Positions 13,252 through 24,831 are shown, counted from the first letter of the stretch. The stretch is 64,000 bases of DNA from Pterobdella sp. o SKG-2022 (GCA_964035795.1 OZ038320.1:26481705-26545704); one strand, 5' to 3'. Notes: generated by a model from the sequence alone, not told the origin. Translations and numbers: made by a program.

Positions 13252-14402
13252 TTATTTTTGTTTTTTGTTAGAAACACTCTTTTCAATTCTAATTGTTACA
13301 AGACATTTCGAAAAACTCCATAAAACCAAGTTAGGTTATAGCGAATTATTAATTTCTCACAATTTTTTCTGCTAATCGTTTTTATTGAAGTATGTTAAAA
13401 TGAATATTTTATTTTTAATTTGCTTCTAATCAAATGGCTTTTAGTTGGCTTTTAGTTTAACTTTCATAAACTTTCTAAACTGATGCAAAGACGATGTTTA
13501 ATAAATTTTTAAAATAACTAAAATATTGATAACTCCGCCGTGCTTCATTCTTATATAGTTTTTATAAAATTCTTTGATCCACGTTAAAATTAAACTTTTA
13601 TGTTCAACTTGTAAATGAATGCAGACATTAGATTAAATTTTTAAAAAATCAAATGCTTTCGACAAAACCTTCATCAATGACACATCTCGACCCAATGCTC
13701 CCTTTAAGCTAGTAATGCTTTTCTTCGAGATTGTAAGACTCATTAAGCCCAAAATTATTAAACACTAAATATTTCTGTCTAAAAAGATGGAAACTTTGTT
13801 AACTGTGAGATTTATATGTGCCCCTGCACAAACGCTGTGGAGAAAGATTTTAATACATTTGAAAATTATAAATACTTTTAATCTGAAGATTCGTAGTTTT
13901 CTTTTTGAAATATTCGTTTTATTTATATATTGGTTATTTTGGTTCAAAAAAATCATCATTTGAAAGCCAAATATATTAGGACAAATCAATCTTGCGTTGA
14001 CAATTTTTAATTCAAAAACTTGAATTCACTTTGTATAAAGATAAGTTTTATTCTGAAATCTTTTCATAAACACAAAAGTTAGATAACACTTAGTCAATAA
14101 TAAATAATAAATGTCTTGAACACAAAGGGTCATCAATTATTTACTAATGTAAGTTTTGCTTATGAAAAGCTTCGTTGTTAATAAACCTTTTTGTTTGTGG
14201 GTAATACAAATGAGAGTTATTCAATTAAAAATTTTTATCTTGGAAAGTTCTTGAGTATTTGTCAGATAATTAAGCCCACATAAACAAGAAATTTTATTCA
14301 TTTGTGCAAAGGTTCTCAAACGCTAAGTGACATACCGAAAATGACTTAATTCTGATAATATACATTTTGCATTAATCATACTCTGAAAGCATATTCGAGT
14401 AT
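13252..14402. other. Intergenic, AT-rich, no gene seen
   Basis: Between the repeat gene and the first cysteine-rich gene the two genes converge. Apart from AATAAA at 13500 for the upstream gene I see no supported coding sequence; the ORF at 13765-13989 (-) has noise-like composition. Confidence 0.6.
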
Positions 14403-14408
14403 TTTATT
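14403..14408 (-). terminator. Poly(A) signal of the minus-strand cysteine-rich gene
   Basis: AATAAA on the minus strand, about 83 nt past the TGA at 14491. Confidence 0.5.
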
Positions 14409-14490
14409 TCCATCAAAATTAATTTTTTATAAATTCAAGTAATGTATTTTTAGTTTGAAAATTAACTTAAACTCTAATCTGCTTTTAAAT

Positions 14491-15295
14491 TCACTCACAT
14501 TTTCCTCTTCCAATCTTAAAAACATCCCATTTTGATTTCTTACATTTATTAGATAAGCATTCTTCTTTCACCAGACATGAACCATCCAGACCTCGTTTCG
14601 CCTTGCAGTATCCGTCAATAGTTATTTTAGTGAGTTTGAAACAAGCGTAATTAGGGCAACAATGGTCGTGTTTTTGGCACGTTTCTCCGTTTTTGAAACA
14701 CTTTGTGCACGTTCCGATGTTGGCCGTCTAGAGATGAACAATATTGTATTTTCGAATCTCCATTAGATATTTACATAACAGACAAAGTTGAGTCAATTAT
14801 AAACAAACCGATGTAAGAGAATTAACAAGAGGTCCGATGCTTTTTCCTACCACAGGAATAGCGCTCAATATAGGAGAAATACCGTTGGCAATTTTGCCCA
14901 TAATGTTTAAAAAGCCAGTCATTCTGTTACTCCTACCAGAATAACTCCCAGTCTCGTGATTGAAACAATTGAGGCTGTTGCAACAATGCTCTTGAGGGGT
15001 GCAAGCTTCTCCTTCGGCCTGGCATTTCACCTCCCTCTTCACTATCTGATGAAACCTAGCATTTTTAAGACTTGGTGAATGAAATGGAAAATTTCAAATG
15101 TTTAAATGATAAATTTGAACTCTTCTAAAACGAGCTTCCTTTTTTTTGAAATATTTTACCTTTCTTTTTCATCTGAAAAATAATTTGTCAAGTATTCATC
15201 AAATTGACTGCCGATAAATATAAAGGCTTGAAAAGGGTTTTACCTGCGAAGGCTGATACTATAATAAAAGCTTTGATAAGAAAAATGACAAGCAT
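14491..15295 (-). CDS. Secreted cysteine-rich protein D (182 aa, four exons)
   Basis: Exons, in transcript order: 15244-15295, 15160-15172, 14809-15055 and 14491-14727; phases agree throughout and the total is 549 nt. Exon 1 codes a 17-residue signal peptide (MLVIFLIKAFIIVSAFA) and ends in phase 1. Exon 2 is a 13-nt microexon coding DEKE and ending in an Arg codon. Exon 3 holds C-6-C-5-CC-4-C, the same layout as the three plus-strand relatives. It then carries about 45 extra residues, a Gly/Ile/Val-rich amphipathic segment (FLNIMGKIANGISPILS-, then AIPVVGKSIGPLVNSL), absent from the others. Exon 4 fuses what are two exons in the relatives (CxxC...CC...C and then IDG-C...C-LS-KC...GKC). It is likely extracellular. 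Similar spacing occurs in colipase/Dickkopf/AVIT-type folds and in many venom or gland peptides; which applies is not shown. Confidence 0.8.
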
Positions 15296-15360
15296 GTCGA
15301 AATTTTCTACCAAATGAAGACTTTTTTGTTTAAGTACAATTGACCATTCGCTGAATATAA

Positions 15361-15370
15361 TCTTTTTATA
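15361..15370 (-). promoter_or_regulatory. TATA box of cysteine-rich gene D
   Basis: TATAAAAAGA on the minus strand, 66-75 nt upstream of the ATG at 15295; comparable to TATAAAAG ahead of the plus-strand relatives. Confidence 0.5.
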
Positions 15371-16108
15371 AAAGAAAATAAAATCAATAATGTATTACTT
15401 TACTTCAATTTTAGGTTTACTTTGAGCCCTGTTAATTGAATAGACTGGAAGATTAACTGGTTAAAAATCAATTTTCATGCGTTGGTGATAATTATCATTG
15501 GCAGAATTGTTTGATAAAAATTAATATTATGAAAGGAAAGTTCTAATTTGTTCAAACATGATTCTGTCAATTTGGCCGAGAATTATTTTAATAAGGTTTT
15601 TGAACCTTAAAAATAAAGTTTCTTTAAAAAACATATTTATTAAAAATCAAATCCTCATGTAACACCAATTCTTTCATATAAGTTAAAATTTCGTATATCA
15701 AACAAACATTCTTTGCACCTGGTTTTTAATTAAAGTTAGATGATTAAATTTTTTCATTAAATCATCTCATTCATCTAATGAAGCTATTTAATCTATGTAA
15801 GTGCTACATAAACTCATGGCAACTTAAGGCTCACATGAGTAACACAAATTGTATTTGAAAATAAATTCAATTGATTTACTTTGAATTAATTGTTATTATT
15901 ATATATAAATTTGAACATATTCTAATGTTTTTAAATTAAAAGCTTTTATTCATTGATAAGTGTATAGCGCAAAATTAATTTCGATTATATAATACAAAAC
16001 TAATTTCGAAGTTTACTTTTAAATAAAAAGTAAATTGCGGCTTGGGTTAACTTGAAATAAGCTTAACTCCATTTGTAGTAAATTATTATAAAGTCATAAT
16101 TATAGAAA
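15371..16108. other. Intergenic between divergent gene D and COX15
   Basis: AT-rich; no coding sequence or structured repeat seen. It probably contains the promoters of both flanking genes, but no element for COX15 stands out. Confidence 0.5.
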
Positions 16109-18931
16109 ATGTTTGCTGTTAGAAGTTTATTTACGTGTTTTTCCAAAAATCTACCTAAAAATCCCAGTAAATTATTCCCAAAGAAATCAGTGCTTGTATG
16201 TTTGACATGAGAATTTTGAATTTTTTTTTAAAACTATCTTTATATAAAATTTTATCTAGACTCCAAGAAATCGTCCAGATAGTTTGGTTCTCAGAAATTT
16301 TCAAACAAAACTAGAAGAAGAAGCTTTCAAGAAAGGAAAGGTTTTTATACAGTTACCATACTTTTTGAGCATAAAAATTGAGAAAATATTATAAAAATCA
16401 ATAGCTAGTTGGAAAATGGTTGCTGGCTTGTTCTGGTATGTGTTTTGGAGCTGTGGTCATTGGTGGAATTACAAGGTTTTCAATCAAATCAATATATTTT
16501 CTCAATAATCATTCTTTTGTTAAATTGTTTTTAATAAAATTATTAAAATAATATAAAGTCTGAGTTTTCATTTTTTTATCTCATTTAGCATCATCATTTT
16601 AAGATTGACAGAGTCAGGCTTGTCAATAACACAATGGAGTTTGATCAAAGGCATGAAGCCTCCTAGGACTGAAGAAGAGTGGATCAAGGAGTTTGAGGAA
16701 TATAAAAAATTTCCTGAATACAAATAGTTTGTTATATCACCTTTCATATATATATCATCAAGTGTAAAAGACAGCTCAAAAGAATAAAGATTTATAATTT
16801 AACTTTTGAAACATTTCAATGTACTTACAAAGTTTTTTCAAATATTTTTTTAAAAAATTTACGAGAGTTTTTATTACATTTATTAAGCAAAAATAGATAT
16901 AGTTTTTGATAAGTTAGCCTTGTCAGAAATTTTAGCAATTTATTAATAATTTTTAAAAAATTAATTCCAGCTTAGAAAGGGAATTAGATTTGGATGGTTT
17001 CAAAAGAATATTTTTTTGGGAATACATTCATAGAATGTGGGGTAGATCTATTGGTTTGGTTTATATTCTTCCAGCAGTATTTTTGTGGAAGAAAGGGTAT
17101 TTTACTTCACCAATGAAAAAGAGAGTTGTTATTTTTGGTTCCTTGATAGGCTTTCAGGTTGAAACTTTTTTCAATCATTTTGTACAGATGTTTCAATTCA
17201 TTTAAGCTTCACGTATGTATAAACAAACATTCAAACCTTATTTCTTTATTAATACATTACTGTCAAGTTAGTTTCTCATATAAACTAATACATAAGTTTT
17301 TGAGACATCTTGTTTTTTTTACATTTATCTTTTTTTTCACATAAAAATATAAATTTTTCAAGTTTCCATATTCCAATATTTATTAAACTATATACCAATA
17401 AACCTTCAAATGAATGTGCATATAATGGAGGACTACAATCTCAAGGGGCTGCTGGGTTGGTACATGGTGAAGAGTGGTTTGGAGGACCAGGACAATTCAA
17501 GCATCACACCTCGAGTTTCACCCTACAGACTCTCTGCCCATCTTGCTTCTGCTTTCCTTATTTACTCACTCCTCTTCTTCCAGGCTATCAACCACATTTT
17601 TCCTCCTCATAATGTTTGTGCACCATGGTTTCTTGAACTATTTATTTTTTTAATCAAAAATGTTGAGCTCTTTATTTTCAAACTTTACTATTAGAAATTT
17701 GTTTAAAAATTTCATTTAAATAAAAGTTAAAAGCAGTGCCAGGCATAGGGAAAATGAAGGTTTTAACACATTCTATCAAGGCCCTTGTTTTCACTTCTGC
17801 TGTAACAGGTGATTTATATTGAGGGTTCATAACAAATATCACTAACACTAATAAATATTATGAATTGTGATTTAAAATTTTGAAGTTTTCATTTTATATT
17901 CGAAAATAAGTTGAATTTTTTGTAGATCTGTGTTCAATCTGCAGGAGCATTTATGGCAGGGCTTGATGGTGGCCTGGTCTACAACACATATCCAAAAATG
18001 GTGTTTCTCTATATATTATTTCAATTTTTTAATTGTTTCAAATTCAACTTAAAATTGAAAAAATTAGTATTTCGACAGTGTATATAAGTTTCACTTCACT
18101 AATGATATTATTAGTTGACAATTTAAATATGGAAAGTGCCTTTTGGCAGGCGGACAAATGGATCCCTGATGACATCTGGGCACTGCAGCCTACCTGGAAA
18201 AACTTCTTCGAGAATGCTACAACTACACAGTTCAATCACAGACATATGGTCGGTCTAATCTTTTTATGCTTTTCAAATATTTTCTATTCACTGTCATCAA
18301 TATAGTCTTCATCGTTAACCGTCTTTATAGAATCATTGTTATTTGGTCAATATCTTCAATTTATTAGATCTCTTCAAAAATTCACATAAAAGGTTATTAA
18401 AGAAAATTTTATTGATTGGTTGAATATTCAAAAAGGGGCAATTCACTGAACTAGCAATATTGGGTTTGTTAATAGTGAGTAGAAGGGTCCCTTTGCCTCC
18501 AAGAACCAGGATGGTTGTAAATTCTCTTGCAGTGGCTGGTCTTATTCAGGTGAAACATTAAATTAAGAATATGACTTTGGTGTGTTTTGTTTACTTAACA
18601 TTTTTTACATTCAAAAGTAAAATCACTTGATGGAGTCGCTTTGAATGTTTATGATTTGGTATTCGCTTGTAAACCGCCTTATCTGCCGACTAACAATAAT
18701 TTCATAATTGAAATTTGAATATTTTTAATCAATAGAAGAAATTTTTTTTATGGAATAAAAAGATCAATTTTTTATAAACATAAAACGGCTACATACCAGG
18801 GAGTGTTGGGAGTGGCGACGCTGTTATCGTTCGTGAAGGTGGAACTGGCATCGGCCCATCAGGCTGGAGCTTTGGTCGTTTTGAGCTTCGCTTTGTGGCT
18901 CTCTCATGAGTTACGAAGACTTCCCAAATGA
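16109..18931 (+). CDS. COX15: COX15, mitochondrial heme A synthase (397 aa, 11 exons)
   Basis: Converts heme O to heme A for cytochrome c oxidase; it is a multi-pass inner mitochondrial membrane protein. Exons: 16109-16195, 16260-16340, 16405-16475, 16604-16726, 16971-17157, 17446-17617, 17737-17808, 17945-18000, 18150-18248, 18436-18549, 18800-18931; all phases match and the length is 1194 nt. Diagnostic segments: [72 protein letters not shown] and [11 protein letters not shown]. The conserved heme-ligand histidines of the family fall in [16 protein letters not shown] and SAHQ. The N terminus is basic and Ser-rich, as expected for a transit peptide. The exon 6 donor (T before gtgcac) is weak but gives PPHNVLPG, which matches the family loop. 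Confidence 0.95.
16870..16948 (-). repeat. Dispersed short repeat, copy 1
   Basis: In COX15 intron 4. On the minus strand it reads TGACAAGGCTAACTTATC followed by an A-rich stretch. It matches copies near 21120, 22740, 38035, 54620 and 58210. Confidence 0.5.
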
Positions 18932-19070
18932 TTGTGAAGTACTTAGTTTTGAGAGCAACATCTTGTATCAATGGGGACTTTTCGAATCGAATAACATTGT
19001 TATTTATGTTTTGAACTGTTTTTATGTTGATTAATAATCTTATTTAGCGTTTCGATTTCATTTTTTTAAA

Positions 19071-19076
19071 AATAAA
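19071..19076 (+). terminator. Poly(A) signal of COX15
   Basis: AATAAA 140 nt after the COX15 stop codon, in an AT-rich 3' end. Confidence 0.6.
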
Positions 19077-20198
19077 ATATTTATTATTACCAATATTATT
19101 ATTATAGTTGTTGTTGTGTACTGTATTTCGGTCTTCAAATTTGGGGGAATAATGACAGGAAAGTGCTGGTACGCATCTGCAAAACTTTATAATAACGATA
19201 AAACACCATAAAGTATCTTTTAATTATATTAAGTGTTTGAGTAAATTTATAAAAAATGAAAATTCTTGTTATTGGTAGAAAAGTTTAAACAGAAGTGAAG
19301 AAAATGAACTAAACGTTACCCGAAGGGTAGAACAGAACTGGAAGGCATTCAACAGTTAGTCTGCTAAGTGATCTGATAAAAGACACCCTTTGGAAAAATG
19401 AAAAAAATATCATAAACACGTTTGAAGTCTGTCGGAAAATATGACTCAAAAATTGGTAGGAGGTTAATGGAATATTTTGATAGCAAAATATTGAGAGCAG
19501 AAAGCTTAATGTGGTTTAGCTGGACCATTAAATGAGGGCTAAAGATTTGATTCGAATAGCACGATTATTTAAATTTTTAGGGCAAGAAGTTTGAGATAGC
19601 TAGGTTAGGTTGAAAATAAAAAGTAATGATTGTGTTAAGAAAGAGTGAAGTTTTGATTATTTTTGAGGTTTTTTTAACTTTTGGAGTTATGAAAATTAAA
19701 AAAGCCTGTTTTAATCTTTTATAACTAATAATCATATAAAATGTGTAGATTAAAATCTATTTCATCAAAATTCAAATTGAATAAATAATATAATTATAGG
19801 GTTTTTCACATAAATACCAAATCTTTCCATTTAATTATCACCTTTTTGCAATAGAATACTAACTTTAAAACGATTGGGAATTTTTTTATTTTTACTGAGC
19901 TTTCTTGAAGGCCTGCTCAATGATGTAAAACCTAATGTCACTTTAGAAATGAGAAAAACCTAAAATTTGCAAAAAAAATTGATTAGAATGAGAACTTTTG
20001 TTTTTTATATTTTTCCTGCAAAAAAACGCCCTACTTTAGCAGGGCTTGCTTTCCAGATCTGAGTTCCAGATACATAAAAAAAAGTTTTTTTATTCGAGTG
20101 GGAAAATATTTTGATGACTGAAATCGAAAACTAAATTTTAAAGATATATTTTCAGAGTCTTTCAAAAAAAAATTTATATTTTGAAAAACTTGATAATC
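19077..20198. other. Intergenic, no gene seen
   Basis: AT-rich; ORFs here are short and noise-like. The duplicated block that contains cysteine-rich gene A starts at about 20199. Confidence 0.5.
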
Positions 20199-21062
20199 AA
20201 ATGCAGACTCGGTACAAAATGGCAAAGTTTAGTATTGAATTGAGCAATCTTTAGATAAAAACATGTAAATTTCACGGCTGTTGTATATTTTAGCATCACA
20301 GATTATAGAAGTACTTGAGAATAAGTCAAAATTCACAATCGATGGGTGATTTGTCGATATAAAAGAAGCCGAAAAATACTACTTTAAGGACCTTTCAAAA
20401 TGAAAAATTTGATTGCTCTTGTCTTGCTTGTGTGCATCTCTACCAATGCAGGTTCTATCTTTGTAATCTTAACACGCTTTCCAATGAATATCACCAAAAC
20501 TAAACCAATCAAATAATATTTTTTTATATTATTTGCAGAACAATCCAAAAGGTGAAATTGCAATCATGAAGTTTTCTTCAATTATTTTTAACATTTTTCC
20601 TTAATTTGTTTCAAAAAACCCATAAGATTTCTGTTTAAATGTGTCAATGAGAACGAAAGTTGTGGAGGAACGACTAAATGTTGCGGAAGTCTTCATTGTT
20701 TCAGACCCGATGGCTTTCGCTTGACTAATGTAATTGATTCATTAGCTATCGTTATGAAGTGTTTGTACCGGTTAATTGCTCGAGCATTAGACATAGTATT
20801 TATAGTTACCGTTTGGATACCAAGTTAGATCATTTTAGAACACGTTTCTCCAAATCTAATTCTTAGCAAGCTTTTAGAGCTCTACAATATAAAGCTCAAT
20901 TTTAATTTAAAAAATTATTTATAAAACTTCAATTACAAACTAAAAATACCCTTTTAAAGAAAGGAAAATGTATGGAATGCTTCCCTGAAAATGGCAAGTG
21001 TCAAAAGTCCAAGCAGTGTTGTGATGGTATGATTTGTATGAAGGGGAGCATTATACATGTTA
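20199..21062 (+). repeat. Segmental duplication, copy 1 (exons 1-4 of cysteine-rich gene A)
   Basis: Nearly identical to 23540-24426, from aaatgca...actcggtacaaaatgg through promoter, exons 1-4 and introns. Homology resumes at about 22408 for intron 4 and exon 5. Confidence 0.9.
20358..20365 (+). promoter_or_regulatory. TATA box of cysteine-rich gene A
   Basis: TATAAAAG, 42 nt upstream of the ATG at 20400; the same box precedes the duplicate at 23711. Confidence 0.65.
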
Positions 21063-22622
21063 GTCTTCCAAAAATTTTTTACGTCGATTTATTGAAGAAA
21101 TTTTTTAAGTTTATTGAGCAAAAAAAACAGCTATAATTTTCGATAAGTTTAGCCTTATCATAAAACATTAGCGAATAAACGTTATCTAGTAACTATGGTT
21201 ATAAAGTTTGGTGGCATTGTGTTTAAACAGACTATAAGTATTAAAATTTGGTTATTAACTAATTTAGAAACAACTTGTTTTTCAATGTTATTACTTTAAT
21301 GTTAATTTGTAATTTCAAAGAAAAATTTTTTATTGTAGAGAAATTTTCTGATGTAGAAAAAGTAGTCTCCACGCCCCTCCTTTTTTGCTTTTTCCAAATT
21401 CCTATTGTCCCATTTTTGCAACTACATCTGTATAGGGTCCCAGGCATTTGTTTCCACCTGTAACTGTAGGTCATTGAAGCATTCTTTACCGATTTATTTT
21501 TCTTCATTTTCAGGCTCTCCCGTATTAATAGTTTCATTTAAAGAAATGTTTTATTTTTTCAATTATTGTTTTTAGAATCACTGGCTTATCCCAGTCAATT
21601 TTTCCTTGAAAGCATTCTCACGCGTGCTTGATTATACATGAAATTGTGTTTGAGTCTTCATTTGATGTTACATCTCCTTCATGTTGCTTCGTTCGGTTCT
21701 TTATATTGACCCTTATCTGCTCGATGTAATACTTTTGAGGATTGCACGAACATTTCAGTTTGTATATCCTCTTTTGGTCCAATCTATTTTTTTTGTTTTA
21801 TTTGCAGCACAAAGAATGTCTCTTAGTTTGAGACCAAAAGAGGAATAGATGACACGCTATTATTGGTGAATGCTTTTTTTACTGTTGGTTCAATTGTGGA
21901 AAGTAAGGTATTGAGACCCATGTAATATGCTTCTTATTTTTTGTTTTTTTTTTCTATTTTGGCTTTTTTTATATTTTTTGGCCTTAAATTGTAACCTGTT
22001 TTTATTGGTGGTTCTGATTTTTTGGGTTTATGTGTTTGGGCAATTTGGTGTAATTTTTTTCTGTTATAGCCATTGTCTTCAAAATTTTTTATTAAAAAAT
22101 CAATTTCTTTTCTTAAATGTAGCTCATTTGAACGTAATTTGGAGGCTCGAGATAGAGCTTCTTCGAACACCCCAAGCCACATATTGGGGTTTTGGCTGGA
22201 TTGAGGGTTTATTGTTAGCCCTAGGTGTGATGGTTTCCGGCGAACTGTTGTCGATAAACTCTCATTTTATTCTTGATGACAAATGTGTCCAAGAATGGAC
22301 TTCTAGAGTTTTTTTGCTCAATAAATTTCTTCCATAAATCGAAGTGAAAATATTGTCAGATGATATTTATAAGTAAAATTAAGATGTTTCTAAAAAGTTA
22401 CATGTTACTCTCTTAACTTCATATTTGAGTCTTTTCACATTCTTTTCTTTACAACTATATCATATATTATATAATTAAAAATGATTTTTCAAGATTGATG
22501 GAACATGCAAGCCGCCAGGGCCGGCAGGGGCCGAATGCTTCAGAGATAAAGAGTGCGTGAGTGGCAAATGTAGCACCGATAAATACGTTGGCATGGTGAC
22601 AGGAGCTGGAAAATGTATCTAA
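20400..22622 (+). CDS. Secreted cysteine-rich protein A (131 aa, five exons)
   Basis: Exons: 20400-20451, 20539-20551, 20627-20729, 20960-21058, 22494-22622 (396 nt, phases agree). Exon 1 is a signal peptide (MKNLIALVLLVCISTNA). Exon 2 is a 13-nt microexon completing EQSKR, a possible propeptide end with a basic cleavage residue. Exon 3 has C-6-C-5-CC-4-C; exon 4 has CMEC-6-C-5-CC-4-C; exon 5 starts IDGTC and ends GKCI with C-8-C-5-C-4-C spacing. All later introns are phase 0, so each disulphide block is one exon. It is likely an extracellular or gland peptide; the fold resembles colipase/Dickkopf/AVIT-like cysteine patterns, but no function can be read off. Intron 4 (1435 nt) holds a retroelement insertion. 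Confidence 0.85.
21063..22407 (-). mobile_element. 1.35-kb insertion in gene A intron 4 with a Penelope-like element remnant
   Basis: The paralogous intron in gene B is only 88 nt; the extra block here is bounded by direct repeats TACATGTTA (21054-21062 and 22399-22407). On the minus strand, 22182-21934 codes a segment with EIDFLIKNFEDNGYN and 21790-21605 codes a GIY-YIG-like stretch, IYKLKCSCNPQKYYIEQIRV, with RTKQHEGD after it. That order (end of reverse transcriptase, then GIY-YIG nuclease) is typical of Penelope-like retroelements. Stops and frame changes show it is dead. A copy of the dispersed short repeat sits at its left end. Confidence 0.7.
21108..21182 (-). repeat. Dispersed short repeat, copy 2
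   Basis: Minus strand reads ATGATAAGGCTAAACTTATC, a near-palindrome (GATAAG...CTTATC), then AAAATTATAGCTG and a T run. Confidence 0.5.
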
Positions 22623-22683
22623 ACGGAAACCAAATCTTCATTAATTTTTTTTTTAAAAACTTCAACAGTTTTGTCTTATACTA

Positions 22684-22689
22684 AATAAA
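22684..22689 (+). terminator. Poly(A) signal of cysteine-rich gene A
   Basis: AATAAA 62 nt after the TAA. Confidence 0.5.
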
Positions 22690-22724
22690 TCTGTTTTCTC
22701 TTACAATTTTTTTTCAATAAATAA

Positions 22725-22775
22725 CAAACAGCTAGAGTTTTCAATAATTTTAGTCCTACTATGAAACGTCTTTAG
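22725..22775 (-). repeat. Dispersed short repeat, copy 3 (degenerate)
   Basis: Minus strand ATAGTAGGACTAAAATTATT then GAAAACTCTAGCTGTTT, aligning with the other copies. Confidence 0.4.
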
Positions 22776-22959
22776 TGAAAAGGTAATGGAGAATTTTGAG
22801 AAAAGCAAAAAGAAGTGTGCTTAAAATGATCATTTGTTTCAGCTATCTCATGTTTTAGAAACTAAGATTTGAGTGTGAATTGGGTTCATGTGATACAATT
22901 ATTAAAACTTTCGATACCAGCAAGTTTGGCGTGGTTGAGGCAGGTTGTAGAAAAAAGAA

Positions 22960-23539
22960 GTGATAATTTTATGAAGCCAATGATGAGTTTTTGACTGGGA
23001 AAAATCAAAAAAGTTGATTGGGTAGCTCATATACGTCATCACCCGAAGTTTTAAGCGGTATACCTCAAGACAGTATATTGGGCCCCATACTTCTCACCTT
23101 GTATATAAATGACTTACCTGAAAGCTTAACTAGTTGCTGTAATATATTTGCTGCTGACACTAAAATCTACATTACTACAACTAAATCAATTGGGCTAAAA
23201 GCTGACATGCATAAGTTGGAAGAATGGTCATCAACTTGGAAAATATGCTTCAATGAATCAAAATGTAGAGTAATGCATATCGATAAAACACCCTCATGGT
23301 TAGGTATAATTTCACAGATTCTGAAGGTGGAAAACGAATGAATCCTTGCTATGAAAAAAAAGATTTATGTGTCATTTTTGATGAAGATTTGAGTTTCGAG
23401 TTCCATGTTCAGTATGCTATTAACAAAGCAAACAAAATGTTTGGTTTTTCCAAGAGGTGTTTTGACCATCTCATTCTTAAGATTATATTAGAATCTTTAA
23501 AAAAAATTGATCATTTATTTTTTTTCAAATTTGGTAGTT
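22960..23539 (+). mobile_element. Truncated CR1/L2/Jockey-type LINE reverse-transcriptase fragment
   Basis: The frame around 23018-23300 codes LSGIPQDSILGPILLTLYIN, then DLPESL and FAADTKIY, the degraded GxPQGS-LGPLLF and FADDTK motifs of a non-LTR reverse transcriptase. A second frame from about 23340 continues with DLCVIFDEDLSFEFHVQYAI, showing a frameshift. The catalytic YADD/FADD motif reads FAADT, so it is inactive. It ends exactly where the duplicated gene B block begins. Confidence 0.75.
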
Positions 23540-24426
23540 AAATGCAATGACTCGGTACAAAATGGCAAAGTTTAGTATTGAATTGAGCAATCTTTAGATA
23601 AAAACATGTAAATTTCACGGCTGTTGTATATTTTAGCATCACAGATTATAGAAGTGCTTGAGAATAAGTCAAAATTCACAATCGATGGGTGATTTGTAGA
23701 TGAAAACTTATATAAAAGAAGCCGAAAAATACTACTTTGAGGACTTTTCAAAATGAAAAATTTGATTGCTCTTGTCTTGCTTGTGTGCATCTCTACCAAT
23801 GCAGGTTCTATCTTTGTAATCTTAACACGCTTTCCAATGAATATCACCAAAACTAAACCAATCAAATAATATTTTTTTATATTATTTGCAGAACAATCCA
23901 AAAGGTGAAATTGCAATCATGAAGTTTTCTTCAATTATTTTTAACATTTTTCCTTAATTTGTTTCAAAAAACCCATAAGATTTCTGTTTAAATGTGTCAA
24001 TGAGAACGAAAGTTGTGGAGGAACGACTAAATGTTGCGGAAGTCTTCATTGTTTTAGACCCGATGGCTTTCACTTGATTAATGTAATTGATTCATTATCT
24101 ATCGTTACGAAGTGTTTGTACCGGTTAATTGCTCGAGCATTAGACACAGTATTTAAAAATACCGGTTAGATAACAAGTTGGAGCATTTTAGAACACGTTT
24201 GAAGTGTTTTGCTATCAATCTAATGCTTAGCAAGTTTTTGGAGCGCTACAATTTTAAGCTCTATTTTAATTTTAAAAATCAGTTACAACACTTTAATTAC
24301 AAATTAACAATGTCTTCTCGAAGAAAGGAAAATGTGTGGGTTGCTTCCCTGAAAATGACAAGTGTCAGAGGTCCAGTCAGTGTTGTAATGGTATGATTTG
24401 TATGAAGGAGATTATAATGCGTGTTA
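23540..24426 (+). repeat. Segmental duplication, copy 2 (exons 1-4 of gene B)
   Basis: Counterpart of 20199-21062; the main differences are a short insertion before the TATA box and scattered substitutions. Confidence 0.9.
23711..23718 (+). promoter_or_regulatory. TATA box of cysteine-rich gene B
   Basis: TATAAAAG 42 nt upstream of the ATG at 23753, same spacing as in gene A. Confidence 0.65.
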
Positions 24427-24660
24427 GCCTTTTAACTTCATATTCTAGTTTTTCCCTATTTTTTCATACAACTATATTATATAGAATATAAATTAAAACG
24501 ATTTTCCAAGATTGACGGAAAATGCAAGCCGCTAGGAAAGGTGGGGGAAAAATGCTTCAAAGGTGCTCATTGCTTAAGTGGCCGTTGTGACACCGGTGTG
24601 TACATTAGCATAGTGATAGGAGCTGGAAAATGCATCCCATGGGATAATGTTGGTTATTAA
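23753..24660 (+). CDS. Secreted cysteine-rich protein B (138 aa, five exons)
   Basis: Exons: 23753-23804, 23892-23904, 23980-24082, 24324-24422, 24511-24660. It duplicates gene A: signal peptide and 13-nt microexon are identical. Exon 3 differs by an R-to-H and a T-to-I change (FHLIN for FRLTN). Exon 4 differs more (CVGC-PENDKCQRSSQCCNG), and exon 5 codes IDGKC...CLSGRC...GKCIPWDNVGY with a seven-residue C-terminal extension. All cysteines are kept, so it looks functional. Amino-acid change seems concentrated in the cysteine loops of exons 4 and 5, as seen in gland peptides under diversifying selection; that needs a dN/dS test. The 3' end lacks AATAAA (it reads AATCAA) until the downstream duplicate. 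Confidence 0.85.
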
Positions 24661-24716
24661 ATTTTCTCCAACAAATCAAATGAAATAACATTTTAGTTTG
24701 CATCCAAAAAAACGTT

Positions 24717-24816
24717 AGGTGCTTCTTGCTTAAGTGGCCATTGTGACACTGGTGTGTACATCAGCATGATCACAGAAGCTGGAAAATGTATCCCATATGA
24801 TAATGTTGCTTATTAA
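24717..24816 (+). pseudogene. Duplicated last-exon fragment of gene B
   Basis: Codes CLSGHCDTGVYISM and GKCIPYDNVAY followed by TAA, with no acceptor or first half of exon 5. As a protein part it is a pseudo-exon, but it supplies the only AATAAA (24832) near gene B, so it probably lies in that gene's 3' UTR. Confidence 0.7.
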
Positions 24817-24831
24817 AGTTTTTCTAACAAA

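Noticed and set aside
17310..17694. Two overlapping plus-strand ORFs around 17.4 kb
   Set aside because: They are a COX15 exon read with flanking intron; one is out of frame.
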